From contig NC_010162.1 of the NCBI RefSeq assembly GCF_000067165.1, forward strand, positions 5,414,501 to 5,478,500: a stretch of DNA of 64,000 bases, in the 5' to 3' direction. Within the stretch, counting starts at the first letter, position 1; the number at the start of each line of letters is the position of its first letter. Made by a program: the position numbers and the translations under genes. Positions 33,904 to 43,300 of this stretch are shown one piece after another. Under the pieces are notes generated by a model. That model saw only the letters and a program-made list of their open reading frames with translations. It searched no databases and had not been told where the DNA came from. The stretch is from Sorangium cellulosum So ce56. GTDB taxonomy: Bacteria; Myxococcota_A; Polyangia; Polyangiales; Polyangiaceae.

Positions 33904-35805
33904 ATGGCGGCAAAGAAGACCCGAAAAACTTCGAAAAAAGACCGGAAGAGAGCGACCAAGGCCAGCGCGGCGAGCTCGAGGCGAGCAGCCTCGACAGCGC
34001 GGACGCGGAAGGCAAAACCTGCCGCCCGCTCAGCCGCGCGCAAGCCGAAGCGGAAGGCCGCGTCCTCTCGTCCTGCTGCGCGACGCACCGCTGCCGTGAA
34101 GGCGGCAAAGCGCCGAAAAACCACGACAAAACGGGCGACCGCCCGCAAGTCGGCGGCCCCGGCGCGGCGCAAGGCGGCGCGCGCACCGGCGCGGGCAACC
34201 CGTACGGGCGCGAGGAAGAAAGCGGCGGTCGGGAGGGCGAAGAAGGCCACCCGCGCGGCCGCGAAGCGAACGAGCGCTTCCAAGGCGAAGAAGGCCGCGG
34301 CCAGGACGAAGGCCAGGTCGACGCGCACCGCCGCCAAGCTCAGGACGACCAAGGCCAGGGCGAAGGCCAGGGCGACGAAGGTCAAGGCGAGGGCGGCCAA
34401 GGCCAAGGCGACGCGGGCGAAGACGGCGAGGGCCAAGGCCACGAAGGCCAGGGTGACCCGCGCCAGGGTCGCAAAGCCGAGGGCCGCGAAGGCCAGGACC
34501 GCGAAGACCAGGGCGGTCGCCGGACGGGCGCGGAAGGCGAAGGCCGCGAAGACGAAGGTCGCGCGGGTCAAGGCCACCAAGCCGAGGCTCGTGCGGGTCA
34601 AGGCGGCCAAGCCGAGGCTCGTCAGGAGAAAGATCGCGGCGCGGTCCGAGCGGGCGATCGCGGCGCCGGCGGCGGAGCCGACGAAGCTCCGCAAGAAGCT
34701 GAAGCTGAGGCTCGACGATCAGCCGAAGCCCAAGGAGAAGCTGAAGCTCAAGGAGAAGCTGAAGCTCAAGGACGTCGTGGAGCAGGCCGCGCCGAGCGAG
34801 GCCGAGCGACCGCGCCGGGCGAGCGACAGGCCGTCGCGCACGAGCGACAGGCCGTCACGCACGAGCGACAGACCGTCACGCACGAGCGACAAGCCGGTCG
34901 TCGACAAGAAGAGCGCGCGGCCGGGCGTGGCGAAGGGGAAGAGCGCGGGGGCGTCGATCGAGCGCCGTCCGGGTCGCGTCCCGCTCCGGGAGGCGCCGCG
35001 GGTGGTCACCCTGCCGCTGCCGATGCTGCCGCCGCCTCGGCGCGCCACCATCGAGGAGCGCAGCGCGATCATCGAGCAGCGGTTGAGCGCGCAGTCGGAG
35101 GACTTCCGGCGGCGCTACATCGACAGCCTCGATATGTCGTGGATTTACCACGACAGCGCGCTCGAAGGGGTGGTCTACACGTTCGACGAGTTGCGCGCGG
35201 CCCTCGCCGGGCCGGCGCCGCTCGTGACGGACTCGAGCCTTCAGCCGACGTACGATGACATCCGGCGGCACAAGGAGGCCATCGCGTACGTGCGCGAGCA
35301 GGGCGAGAACAAGCGGGCCCCGCTCACGCTCGACTGCATGAAGAAGCTGTACCTGATCCTCCATCCGGAGGAGGGGGATCTCAAGACGGTGAAATACCGC
35401 AAGGACATCCCCCAGCACCGGCTCTACTTCCACGAGTACGCTCCGCCGGACAAGATCGCCTACAAGGTGCGTCAGATCATCGACTGGCTGAACGACCCCG
35501 AGACGCGGAAGACGCGGAACGGCATCCGGATCGCTGCGCGCGCGCACTACGATCTGCTGCGGGTCTACCCGTTCCCGAACGACAGCGGCAAGGTCGCGAG
35601 GCTGTTCATGAACATGCTGCTGCTCCGCACGGGCCTGCCTCCGTCGATCATCCACTCGACCGAGCGGCAGCGCTACTACGAGGCGCTGAAGGGCTCGGCG
35701 ACGACGGTGCTGCAGATGGTGCAGGAGTCGGTGGAAAACGCGCTCGCGAGCGTCGAGAAGCTCCTCGATGAGCATGAGACGCGGAAGCGCGCCTTCGTCA
35801 GCTGA
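33904..35805 (+). CDS. Histone H1-like basic tail fused to a degenerate Fic-like domain
   Basis: 633 residues, ATG chosen at 33904 (an in-frame GTG at 33886 adds six residues). Residues 14-248 contain no Asp or Glu and consist of Lys/Ala/Arg repeats like the C-terminal tail of histone H1, suggesting DNA binding. A KLKLKEK stretch (about 261-290) and an SDRPSRT repeat (about 307-330) follow. Residues 385-630 look like a Fic/DOC fold: DSALEG at 417-422 is placed like the class II inhibitory motif, and AHYDLLRVYPFPNDSG aligns with the Fic core HPFxxGNGR. The catalytic His is Y555 and the GNGR is DSGK, so ordinary AMPylation is doubtful. The endonuclease III gene follows in the same direction. 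Confidence 0.82.
   Translation: MAAKKTRKTSKKDRKRATKASAASSRRAASTARTRKAKPAARSAARKPKRKAASSRPAARRTAAVKAAKRRKTTTKRATARKSAAPARRKAARAPARATRTGARKKAAVGRAKKATRAAAKRTSASKAKKAAARTKARSTRTAAKLRTTKARAKARATKVKARAAKAKATRAKTARAKATKARVTRARVAKPRAAKARTAKTRAVAGRARKAKAAKTKVARVKATKPRLVRVKAAKPRLVRRKIAARSERAIAAPAAEPTKLRKKLKLRLDDQPKPKEKLKLKEKLKLKDVVEQAAPSEAERPRRASDRPSRTSDRPSRTSDRPSRTSDKPVVDKKSARPGVAKGKSAGASIERRPGRVPLREAPRVVTLPLPMLPPPRRATIEERSAIIEQRLSAQSEDFRRRYIDSLDMSWIYHDSALEGVVYTFDELRAALAGPAPLVTDSSLQPTYDDIRRHKEAIAYVREQGENKRAPLTLDCMKKLYLILHPEEGDLKTVKYRKDIPQHRLYFHEYAPPDKIAYKVRQIIDWLNDPETRKTRNGIRIAARAHYDLLRVYPFPNDSGKVARLFMNMLLLRTGLPPSIIHSTERQRYYEALKGSATTVLQMVQESVENALASVEKLLDEHETRKRAFVS
34561..34620 (+). repeat. 30-bp tandem repeat in the H1-like tail
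   Basis: Two near-identical 30-bp units (34561-34590, 34591-34620) encode RVKATKPRLV and RVKAAKPRLV. Shorter KA/RA codon repeats fill 34300-34560. The structure suggests the tail grows by in-frame slippage. Confidence 0.65.
34821..34893 (+). repeat. 21-bp tandem repeat encoding SDRPSRT
   Basis: Three copies start at 34821, 34842 and 34863, followed by a partial fourth. They link the basic tail and the Fic-like domain and carry Ser/Thr residues spaced by seven, possible phosphorylation sites. Confidence 0.65.
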
Positions 35806-35965
35806 AACGGCTGAGGGCGGTCGCGCGCGAGACCTCGTCCCGGCTGGGCGAGGCGCGCGCCGACCGCCCGCGTCCGTCGCTGTCGCTCCCGCAGACCGAC
35901 ATCGAGACGAGGGCGTCGCGCCGCCGGTGAAGCGGCCGGACAAGGCGGCTCGCAAGGGAGCCTCC

Positions 35966-36727
35966 ATGGCGGCGAAGACGCGCGAGCCGAGGCCCAGGAA
36001 GGCGGCAGCGGTCGCCGACGCGACTCGTCCGACGGCGGCACGCGCAGCGACGAGCACGCCTCCGGCCACCTTCGCGCGGCTGCGCGCGTTGCACCCGGAC
36101 GCCCACTGCGAGCTGGATCATCGATCCTCGTTCGAGCTCCTCGTCGCGACGGTGCTCAGCGCCCAGACGACGGACGTGCTGGTCAACAAGGTGACCCCCC
36201 ACCTGTTCGGCGCGTATCCCGACGCCCGCGCCCTCGCCAGCGCCGATGCCGCCGAGGTGGGCGCGCTCCTCAAGCGGCTCGGGATGGGCATGTTCAACCA
36301 GAAGGGGAAGAACATCGTGGGGCTCGCGCGAGGCCTCATCGAGCGGCACGGCGGCGAGGTGCCGAGGACGCTCGCCGAGCTCGTGAAGCTACCCGGAGTC
36401 GGGCGCAAGACGGCGAATGTGGTGCTCGGCGTCGCCTTCGGAGCGCCGGAGGGAGTCGTCGTCGATACCCACGTGCAGCGCCTGTCGCAGCGGCTCGGGT
36501 GGACGACCAGCGACAAGCCAGAGCAGATCGAGCGCGACCTCGTGGCGCTCTTCCCGCGACGCGACTGGGACATGCTGTCCCACACGCTGATCTTCCACGG
36601 CCGCCGGATCTGCTTCGCGAGGAAGCCCGCGTGCGGAGGCTGCGGGATCAGCGACGCGTGCCCGAGCGCATTCCGCGCAGAGAACGTGGGGCGCAAGCCG
36701 CCACGGCGCCGCGGCGCCGCGCCGTGA
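35966..36727 (+). CDS. nth: Endonuclease III (DNA glycosylase/AP lyase)
   Basis: A 253-residue base-excision repair enzyme acting on oxidised pyrimidines. The helix-hairpin-helix reads LPGVGRKTANVV with catalytic K148, and the catalytic Asp is D167 in VVDTHVQRL. The [4Fe-4S] cluster ligands are C216-x6-C223-x2-C226-x5-C232. The start at 35966 is supported by GGGAG just upstream and leaves a 35-residue basic Ala/Lys/Arg extension; longer in-frame starts overlap the upstream gene. It is 160 bp downstream of the H1-like/Fic-like gene. Confidence 0.92.
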   Translation: MAAKTREPRPRKAAAVADATRPTAARAATSTPPATFARLRALHPDAHCELDHRSSFELLVATVLSAQTTDVLVNKVTPHLFGAYPDARALASADAAEVGALLKRLGMGMFNQKGKNIVGLARGLIERHGGEVPRTLAELVKLPGVGRKTANVVLGVAFGAPEGVVVDTHVQRLSQRLGWTTSDKPEQIERDLVALFPRRDWDMLSHTLIFHGRRICFARKPACGGCGISDACPSAFRAENVGRKPPRRRGAAP

Positions 36728-36868
36728 GCGCCAGCCGCCGTGCGCGCAACGTGGGTGTCGCGCGCACCGGCGGAAGGTGGGAAGCGGGCGAACGCGGCTC
36801 ATCGTCGCTCGGCGCCCAGCGAGCTGTTTATCGCGCTGGAGCAGAGGACGCGGGATAACCTTGGGCCA

Positions 36869-37165
36869 ATGAAGGCTTCGCACATGATCCTCGCCCTTGC
36901 CTGCCTCTTCACCGCGGCGTGCAGCCCTCTGGAGGACGATCTCTGCGACTACAAGTGCGACTGCGAGGGGTGCAGCGACCGCGAGTACGGCGACTGCCTC
37001 GATCGCTACGATGACAGGTACGTAGACGCCGACCGCCGCGGCTGCGTCGATCAGTACGACGCTCTCCTGGCGTGCGAGGACGACACCGGGATCTGCAACC
37101 GCGACGACAAGTGGAGTACGTCCTGTAAACCCGAGAAAGACGCGCTGGATCGCTGCATCGACTAG
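36869..37165 (+). CDS. Cys-rich small lipoprotein
   Basis: A 98-residue protein with a lipoprotein signal (MILALACLFTAAC, C18). The mature 80 residues are acidic and contain ten further cysteines in patterns such as CDYKCDCEGCSD, arguing for several disulfides or a metal-binding knot in the periplasm. Similar cysteine-rich lipoproteins are frequent in myxobacteria, with no known function. It is a single gene, followed by a stem-loop and convergent meaB. Confidence 0.75.
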   Translation: MKASHMILALACLFTAACSPLEDDLCDYKCDCEGCSDREYGDCLDRYDDRYVDADRRGCVDQYDALLACEDDTGICNRDDKWSTSCKPEKDALDRCID

Positions 37166-37180
37166 CGCCGCCGCGCGGTC

Positions 37181-37222
37181 GACCTGAGCCGGCCGCCCGG
37201 CCTCCTGGCCGCCGCTCAGGTC
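37181..37222. terminator. Stem-loop between convergent genes
   Basis: GACCTGAGC at 37181-37189 pairs with GCTCAGGTC at 37214-37222, with a further inner GGCC/GGCC pairing. It lies just after the lipoprotein gene and overlaps the meaB stop. No T-run is present; it could end both transcripts. Confidence 0.5.
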
Positions 37223-38292
37223 CCGCCGCCGGGCGCGACGGCGGCGCCAGGCGTGACCGCGCCTGCGCTGCGGAAGGCCGCGACGAGCCGCTCCGACGCC
37301 GTGTAGGGGTCGACCTCGCGCCGCGCGACGGCGTGCACCGCGGCCTCGAGCGCGGGACCGAGCGCGGCGACCGCGGCGTCGGTGAGCGCGTCGCGGAGCT
37401 GCACGTGCATCGCCTCGCGCAGGCGCTCCTCTCGGCGCGCAGCGCCGGCCTCGGTCCCGAACAGCCACGCCCGGTGCCCCTCCAGCTTGTCCACGAGCGC
37501 CGCCACGCCCTCGTTGCGTGTGGCCACGGTCCGCGCGATCACGGGCTCCCACGGACCTTCGACGGGCTCGCCACCTGCAGAGGGCGCCCTCTGCGCGCGG
37601 GCGTGGTGCGCCGCGGCGCTGTGCCCGCGCGCCCGTCCGGAGGCCGCGGCCACCTCGCCGCCGAGCGCGATCATGAGCTCCAGATCGCGCACCGCCGCGT
37701 CGGCCCCGTCCCGGTCGGCCTTGTTCACGGCGAAGACGTCGGCGCACTCCAGGATGCCTGCCTTGATCGCCTGCACCTCGTCGCCCATCCCCGGCGCGGC
37801 GACGACCAGGGTTGTGTGCGCCATCCGGGTGATCTCGAGCTCGTCCTGCCCGACGCCGACGGTCTCGACCACCACGACGTCCGCGCCCCAGGCGTCGAGC
37901 ACCCGCACGACGTCCACCACCGAGCGCGACAGCCCGCCGAGCGCGCCCCGGGTCGCCAGCGACCGGATGAACACGTCGGGATCGCCGAAATGGGCCTGCA
38001 TGCGGATGCGGTCGCCGAGGATCGCGCCGCCGGTGAACGGGCTCGTGGGATCGACCGCCACCACGGCGACCCGGCGACCCTGCCCCCGGAACACGCCGAT
38101 CAGCCGATCGGTGAGCGTGCTCTTGCCTGCCCCCGGGTTCCCCGTCACGCCGAGGACCCAGGCGCGGCCGGTATGGGGGAAGAGATCCTTCAGGATCGCT
38201 GCATAGTCGCCGACGCGGTCGTCGACGAGCCGGCAGGCCCGCGCCGTCGCGCGCATGTCGCGGGCGAGGACCTTGTCTGCGATCGGATGCAC
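37216..38292 (-). CDS. meaB: Methylmalonyl-CoA mutase-associated GTPase MeaB
   Basis: A 358-residue G3E-family GTPase that protects and reloads the cobalamin-dependent methylmalonyl-CoA mutase. Motifs: P-loop GNPGAGKST, the DPTSPFTGGAILGDR signature, ETVGVGQDE (switch II region) and base-specificity motif VNKAD. A 30-residue Ala/Arg/His-rich insertion follows the NKAD motif. The mutase genes are not nearby. The start at 38292 gives the usual N-terminus. Confidence 0.9.
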   Translation of the reverse strand: MHPIADKVLARDMRATARACRLVDDRVGDYAAILKDLFPHTGRAWVLGVTGNPGAGKSTLTDRLIGVFRGQGRRVAVVAVDPTSPFTGGAILGDRIRMQAHFGDPDVFIRSLATRGALGGLSRSVVDVVRVLDAWGADVVVVETVGVGQDELEITRMAHTTLVVAAPGMGDEVQAIKAGILECADVFAVNKADRDGADAAVRDLELMIALGGEVAAASGRARGHSAAAHHARAQRAPSAGGEPVEGPWEPVIARTVATRNEGVAALVDKLEGHRAWLFGTEAGAARREERLREAMHVQLRDALTDAAVAALGPALEAAVHAVARREVDPYTASERLVAAFRSAGAVTPGAAVAPGGGT

Positions 38293-38358
38293 GCGAGCGG
38301 CTTAGGCCCGGCGATGCCGGAACACAACCGGCCCGCGGGCAACGCGGCGCCGGGCTAC

Positions 38359-38652
38359 CTACCCCGCCCCGCCGCCCGCGGTGCCGCCGCCGCCACCGGT
38401 ACCGCCACCGGTGCCGCCACCGCCGGCCGTACCGTCGCCGCCGGTGCCGCCGCCGCCGGCCGTACCGTCGCCGCCGGCCGCGCCGCCGCCGGCCTCACCG
38501 CCGCCTGCTCCGCCCTCCCCGCCTGCCGACGAGCCGGCGCCCCCGGCGCCGCCGGCGGCGGTGTCGAAGATCGGCCTCGTGTCGCCGCACGCGACGACGA
38601 AGAGAGCCCAGAGCACAGCGCACGAGGTGAAAGCGAGAGCGCGATTCCACAT
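38359..38652 (-). CDS. Glycine-rich small lipoprotein, possibly truncated
   Basis: A 97-residue protein starting MWNRALAFTS with lipobox VVAC (C22); AAGGACG lies 6 bases before the ATG. After GDTRPIFD it consists only of Gly/Ala/Thr repeats of the GGGGTGG type and then stops. In related lipoproteins such a linker leads to a folded domain, so this may be a truncated gene or a linker-only surface protein. Confidence 0.6.
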   Translation of the reverse strand: MWNRALAFTSCAVLWALFVVACGDTRPIFDTAAGGAGGAGSSAGGEGGAGGGEAGGGAAGGDGTAGGGGTGGDGTAGGGGTGGGTGGGGGTAGGGAG

Positions 38653-38714
38653 GGGTACGTCCTTGCCACGAGACACCGAGCGGCGCGCTCGCGAAATCCA
38701 GCGGCGTGCTCCAG

Positions 38715-39509
38715 TCATGGCGCCGCAGGCGGCTGCCGCTCGAATCGCCGCCAGCGGCCATCGATGAGCCGCTCGTGCGGCAGGTACTGGGCCTTGTAGA
38801 CCAGCCGCGAGCAGCGCTCGACGTAAAGGCCGAGGTACAGGTACCGGAGGCCCCAGGAACGGCACAGCTCGAGCTGCTTCAGGATCGAGAAGACACCGGG
38901 GCTCAGCGGCTCCAGCTCGGGCTCATAGAAGGAGTAGACCGCGGACAGCGAATCCTGCCCCCGATCCACGACGGCGACCCCGACGAGACGGCCGCCGACG
39001 CGATAGCGCATCTCGAACGTCTCGCAGCAGCTGTCCACGAGGAACGCCTCGTACCCCTCGGCGCCGAGCGGACCGTCATCGCGCATCAACCCCCGGCCGT
39101 GCTTGTGCCGGTTGTACAGGATGATCTTCTCGCGCGTGGTCACGGGCGGGCCGATCTCGACGTCCACCACCTGCTCTCCACGGCGGAGCACCCGGCGTTG
39201 CGTGCGGCCGGGGACGAAGTCACGAACGACGATCCGGATCGGCTCGCACGCGCGGCAGGAGGGGCACTGGGTGCGGTAGAGCAGCTTGCCATGGCGGCGG
39301 TTGCCCGCGACGAGCCGCTGGTCGAACTCCGCACGCGTGAGCGGACGGATGGGCACGCGCAGCGGCATCCGCGCCTCGGCTTCAGGCAGGTACGGACAGG
39401 GGCTCACCTCGTCATGGACCGTGAGCTCGATCGGGTCCGCCCCCTCATCCAGCCGAGGGAGCTCGGCGTCCTGCCCCGCTACCGCATCTCGCTCGCTCGA
39501 TGAGCCCAT
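38715..39509 (-). CDS. bpt: Aspartate/glutamate leucyltransferase (Bpt), N-end rule
   Basis: A 264-residue Ate1-related aminoacyl-tRNA-protein transferase. N-terminal cysteine motif CPYLPEAEARM and YRTQCPSCRACEPIRI, together with GSFYEPE-like and YLGLYVERC blocks near the end, match bacterial Bpt, which adds Leu to proteins with N-terminal Asp or Glu and so marks them for ClpS/ClpAP. The ATG at 39509 fits family length; the frame is open further upstream without homology. No clear ribosome-binding site. Confidence 0.87.
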   Translation of the reverse strand: MGSSSERDAVAGQDAELPRLDEGADPIELTVHDEVSPCPYLPEAEARMPLRVPIRPLTRAEFDQRLVAGNRRHGKLLYRTQCPSCRACEPIRIVVRDFVPGRTQRRVLRRGEQVVDVEIGPPVTTREKIILYNRHKHGRGLMRDDGPLGAEGYEAFLVDSCCETFEMRYRVGGRLVGVAVVDRGQDSLSAVYSFYEPELEPLSPGVFSILKQLELCRSWGLRYLYLGLYVERCSRLVYKAQYLPHERLIDGRWRRFERQPPAAP

Positions 39510-39881
39510 GTCGGTGTCGATCCGAGCGCTCGAGCCCCCCGTCGAGCCGCCGGCCGCTAGATCAAGGGGATGCCTGTTGCACGGCCACGTCAAGCAAAAC
39601 CCAGAACGCCCGGGCCCTCTGTGAGCTCCGCCCGCTTGCGCCGCGCTGGCCCCTATCGCACATCTACCCATGCAAACCCACGTACACCCCATACATGCTG
39701 CATGCTCCGGTTCACCGGCGCTGGAGCTTGAGCGATTCACGCGTCGTGCGAAGAGCCCGAGCGGCGCGCCCTTTTCGCTTGGCCCGGAGGCCGGTATGAC
39801 CGCGCGCGCGACCGCGACAGGGACGTCCCTCGACCATCGAGCGCCCGAATCGCGCGACCGCCTCAAGAAAGGCCGAACGCT
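39510..39881. other. Divergent intergenic region between bpt and yhbY
   Basis: About 370 bp that must hold two opposing promoters. The segment 39660-39710 is relatively AT-rich. I see no convincing hexamer pair and no gene. Confidence 0.4.
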
Positions 39882-40184
39882 TTGGATCTGACAGGAAAGC
39901 AGCGCCGCCACCTCCGCGCGCTGGGGCATCACCTCGACCCGGTCGTGCAGCTCGGCAAGGCCGGCCTGACCGACGGCGTCGTCGCGGCGGTCGACGCCGC
40001 CCTGGAGCGGCACGAGCTCGTGAAGGTACGCCTGGGCACCGAGTGCCCGGACGAGCTGGACGACGTCGCCGACACCCTCTCCGAGCGGCTCCGCGCCGCC
40101 GTGGCGCAGACGCTGGGGCGGACGATCCTGCTGTACCGGCGCCACCCCAAGGAGCCGAAGATCAAACTGCCCGCGGGCAGCTGA
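39882..40184 (+). CDS. yhbY: YhbY/CRM-domain RNA-binding protein
   Basis: A 100-residue protein that is almost entirely a CRM domain: LTGKQRRHLRALGHHL at the start, the GKAGLTDG motif and RHELVKVRLG. YhbY associates with precursors of the 50S ribosomal subunit. The start is TTG; AAAGG lies 8 bases upstream. Length matches the family, leaving no room for another start. Confidence 0.88.
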   Translation: MDLTGKQRRHLRALGHHLDPVVQLGKAGLTDGVVAAVDAALERHELVKVRLGTECPDELDDVADTLSERLRAAVAQTLGRTILLYRRHPKEPKIKLPAGS

Positions 40185-40232
40185 CCGCGAACGGCCGCGC
40201 GTGGCCGCGCCCCCCCACCCTGCGCGGCCTCG

Positions 40233-40256
40233 GGCGCCTCGAGTCGACGAGGCGCC
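40233..40256. terminator. Stem-loop between convergent genes (1)
   Basis: GGCGCCTCG pairs with CGAGGCGCC around AGTCGA, a perfect 9-bp stem, 49 bp after the yhbY stop. No T-run. Confidence 0.5.
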
Positions 40257-40290
40257 GCCGAGGCGGCCCTCCCACGTGCCGCGGCGGCGA

Positions 40291-40310
40291 GGCCTCGGAT
40301 CGCCGAGGCC
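40291..40310. terminator. Stem-loop between convergent genes (2)
   Basis: GGCCTCGG pairs with CCGAGGCC around ATCG, a perfect 8-bp stem, 10 bp downstream (minus strand) of the stop at 40321. Together with the hairpin at 40233 it separates two convergent genes. Confidence 0.5.
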
Positions 40311-40320
40311 CGCGCCAGCG

Positions 40321-43300
40321 TCACACGTGCCGGAGCGTGGGGCGCTCGGCCAGCAGGTGATCGAGCCAGGCGTTCGACAGCTTCTCCTGCACCGTGTTGG
40401 CCCGGAGCCTCGCGGCGAGGTTCTTGAAGTCGACGTGGTCGATGAGCTGGTCCTGGTTGAAGCACGAGAAGACCAGCGTCTCCTTGCCCGTCTCCGGGTC
40501 CACGTGCCGCTGGAGGCACTGCGCGCAGACCTCCTTCATCATGCACTGCATCGGCGAATTGATGCTCGCGATGCCCACGTGCTTCGGATCCAGGTGCGGC
40601 GCCAGCACGCCGTGCCGCGCCTCGCGCACGGCGTTCATCATCTTGTCCGAGCCGATCGCGATGATGCGACGGACCTCCGAGAGGGCCGCCAGCTCGCCGC
40701 CGAGCTGGCGCTCGGCGTAGGCCCTCATCGCCTGGACGATGTTGCCGCGGAAGTGGCGGTCGGTCGCGCGCCGCGGGGGGATCTCGGCGCCGCCATCCGT
40801 GCACCAGACGACCTGGTCGGTCGCCACCTCGATGTCGTCCTGCTTGAAGAGATCCTCGCCCCGCCGGTAGCCGGCGAAGTAAATCACGCGGTCGCCGCGC
40901 GCCTTCAGGGCCTTCGCGATCGAGAACAGGACGGCGTTGCCGAGCCCGCCGCCGGCGAGCAGCACGGTCTCCCCCTCGGGGATGTCCGTGGGCGTCCCGG
41001 TCGGCCCCATCACGACGACCTCCTCGCCCGGGCGCAGCGCGGCGAGCAGGCGGGAGGACGCGCCCATCTCGAGCGCGATGAGCGAGAGCAGCCCCTTCTC
41101 CTTGTCGACCCACGCGCCCGTGAGCGCGAGGCCCTCCATCGCGAGCCGCGTGCCGCGGATCACGGGCGAGCGCACCTCGTAGTTCTGCAGCCGGTAGAAC
41201 TGCCCTGGCTCGAACTTCCGCGCCGCCGCGGGCGCGCGCACGACGACCTCGACGATCGTCGGCGTGAGCCGCTCGACCCGCTCGACCACCGCGCCGAGGT
41301 CATGATCGAGGCGGGCGAAGAGGTCGCGCCGCCGCGCGTCGCGCGCGGCCTGCGGCTCCTCGCCGAGCCGGGCGATGTCGCGGCGGAACAGCGCGACGAC
41401 GGACGGGTACGCGTCCTTGGCGCTCGCCATCGCCTTCACGACGCTCCCCGCGTAGTGGGGGTGGTTGTCGCCGTAGAAGCTCACCGCGTGCTCGCCGTCG
41501 TTGTAGCTCGTGAAGAAGCCCTCCCGCGGCTTGGCCGGCTCCACCTTGAGCGCGCCGCCCTCGTCGACGTAGGCGCGGTGCGGCTGGAAGAACTGCCGCC
41601 ATTTGTCGAACACGAACGAGCCCGGGCGCTCCTTCTCGTACGTAACGTTGGGGCTCGTCCCGGCCGCGACGCACACGGTGCGGGCGGGGATCGAGACCGC
41701 CTGCCCCGCGCTCCGCCACTTCCCGTCCACGATCTCCTGCCGATCGAAGACGAGCGAGGAGACGCACCCGCGCTCGTCGAGCACCGCCTCGACCGGGGCG
41801 AGGTTCTCGACGTAGCGGATCCCCTCCTCGAGCGACTTGGCGACCTCCTCGTGGTTCAGCCGGTACGCCGGCGAGTCGATGAGGCGCTTTCGATAGACCA
41901 GCGAGACGCCTCCCCAGGCGTCGATCAGGCCCTGGAAGCGCGGCGGGCGCCCCTCGCGCGCGGCGCGCGCGCGCTCGTCGCGGATCTCCTCCGCGTGGCG
42001 CCGCTGCTCGGCCAGGAACTCCCGCTCCTCCTCGTCGAACATCGCGAGGACGGCGGCCTCTCCGCGCTCCGCGACCAGCGCGTCGAGCCGGTCGGCCGTC
42101 TTCTCGACCTGCACGACGTAGTACGCGGCGAGCTCCGTCGCGGTGTCGATCGCCGTGAGGCCGCCGCCGATCACCACCGCCGGCAGGCGCACCTGGAGGT
42201 TCGCGAGCGCCGAGCGCTTGTAGGCCCCGGCCAGCTGGAGCGCCATCAGGAAGTCCGACGCCTTGCGGATGCCGCGCGCGAGGTTGTTCTTGAGCGGGAT
42301 GATCGTCGGGCGCCCCGCGCCCGCCGCGATCGCGACGTGGTGGAACCCGAGCCGGAAGGCGTCGTCGAGATCGATCGTCCCGCCGAACCGCACGCCGCCG
42401 TAGATCCGGAGCAGCCGCTGCCGGGCCAGCGTGACGTACAGGACGGTGAGGAAGTTCTTGTCCCACCGCACCGTGATCCCGTACTCGCTCACCCCGCCGA
42501 AGCCGAGGAGGACGCGCTCGTCGAGCTCCGTGTAGAGCTGCTTGAAATCCTTGACCGGACGCGGCGGGCGCGACTCGTCGCCCGTGAGCTCGACCGGCAG
42601 CGGCTCGATCTTCAGCCCGTCGATCGCCACGCACGCGAAGCCCTGCCGCGTGAGGTGGTGCGACAGCGTGTAGCCGGCCGGGCCGAGGCCGACGACGAGC
42701 ACGTTCTTGCCGTTGTACGGGAGCGCGTGCGGCCGCAGCGCGTCGAGCGGGTTCCAGCGCGTGAGGAGCCCGTAGATCTCGAGGCCCCACGGGAGCGACA
42801 GCACGTCCGTGAGCGCCGCGGTCTCGATCTGCGGGATGTCCACCGGCTCCTGCTTCTGGAAGACGCACGCCTTCATGCAGTCGTTGCAGATGCGGTGACC
42901 GGTGCCGGGGCACATCGGGTTGTCGACGCAGACGAGCGCGAGCGCGGCGATCGACTCGCCCCGCCCTCGCATGGTGTGCATCTCGCTGATCTTCTCGTCG
43001 AGCGGGCAGCCGTTCAGCTCGACGCCGAGCGGGTTCGCCTTGATCGCCCCGGTCTTGTTGTCGCGCAGGCCCTTCGAGCACGAGTCCTTGTCGCGATCGT
43101 GGCAGAAGAGGCAGTAGTCGACCTGGCTCTCGACCTCGCGGGGCGGCGCGCGGCGGTCCGTCAGCGCGAAGCCGTCGCGATCCCTCCGCTCGTGCTCGGG
43201 GCCGACGAGGAGCTCGGCGGAGCCCGGGCTGCCGTTCGCGCCCTTCCTCTGCAGCTGGACGAGCTCCTGGTAGTCGAGCGTGCGCGGCGCCTTCAGCGTG

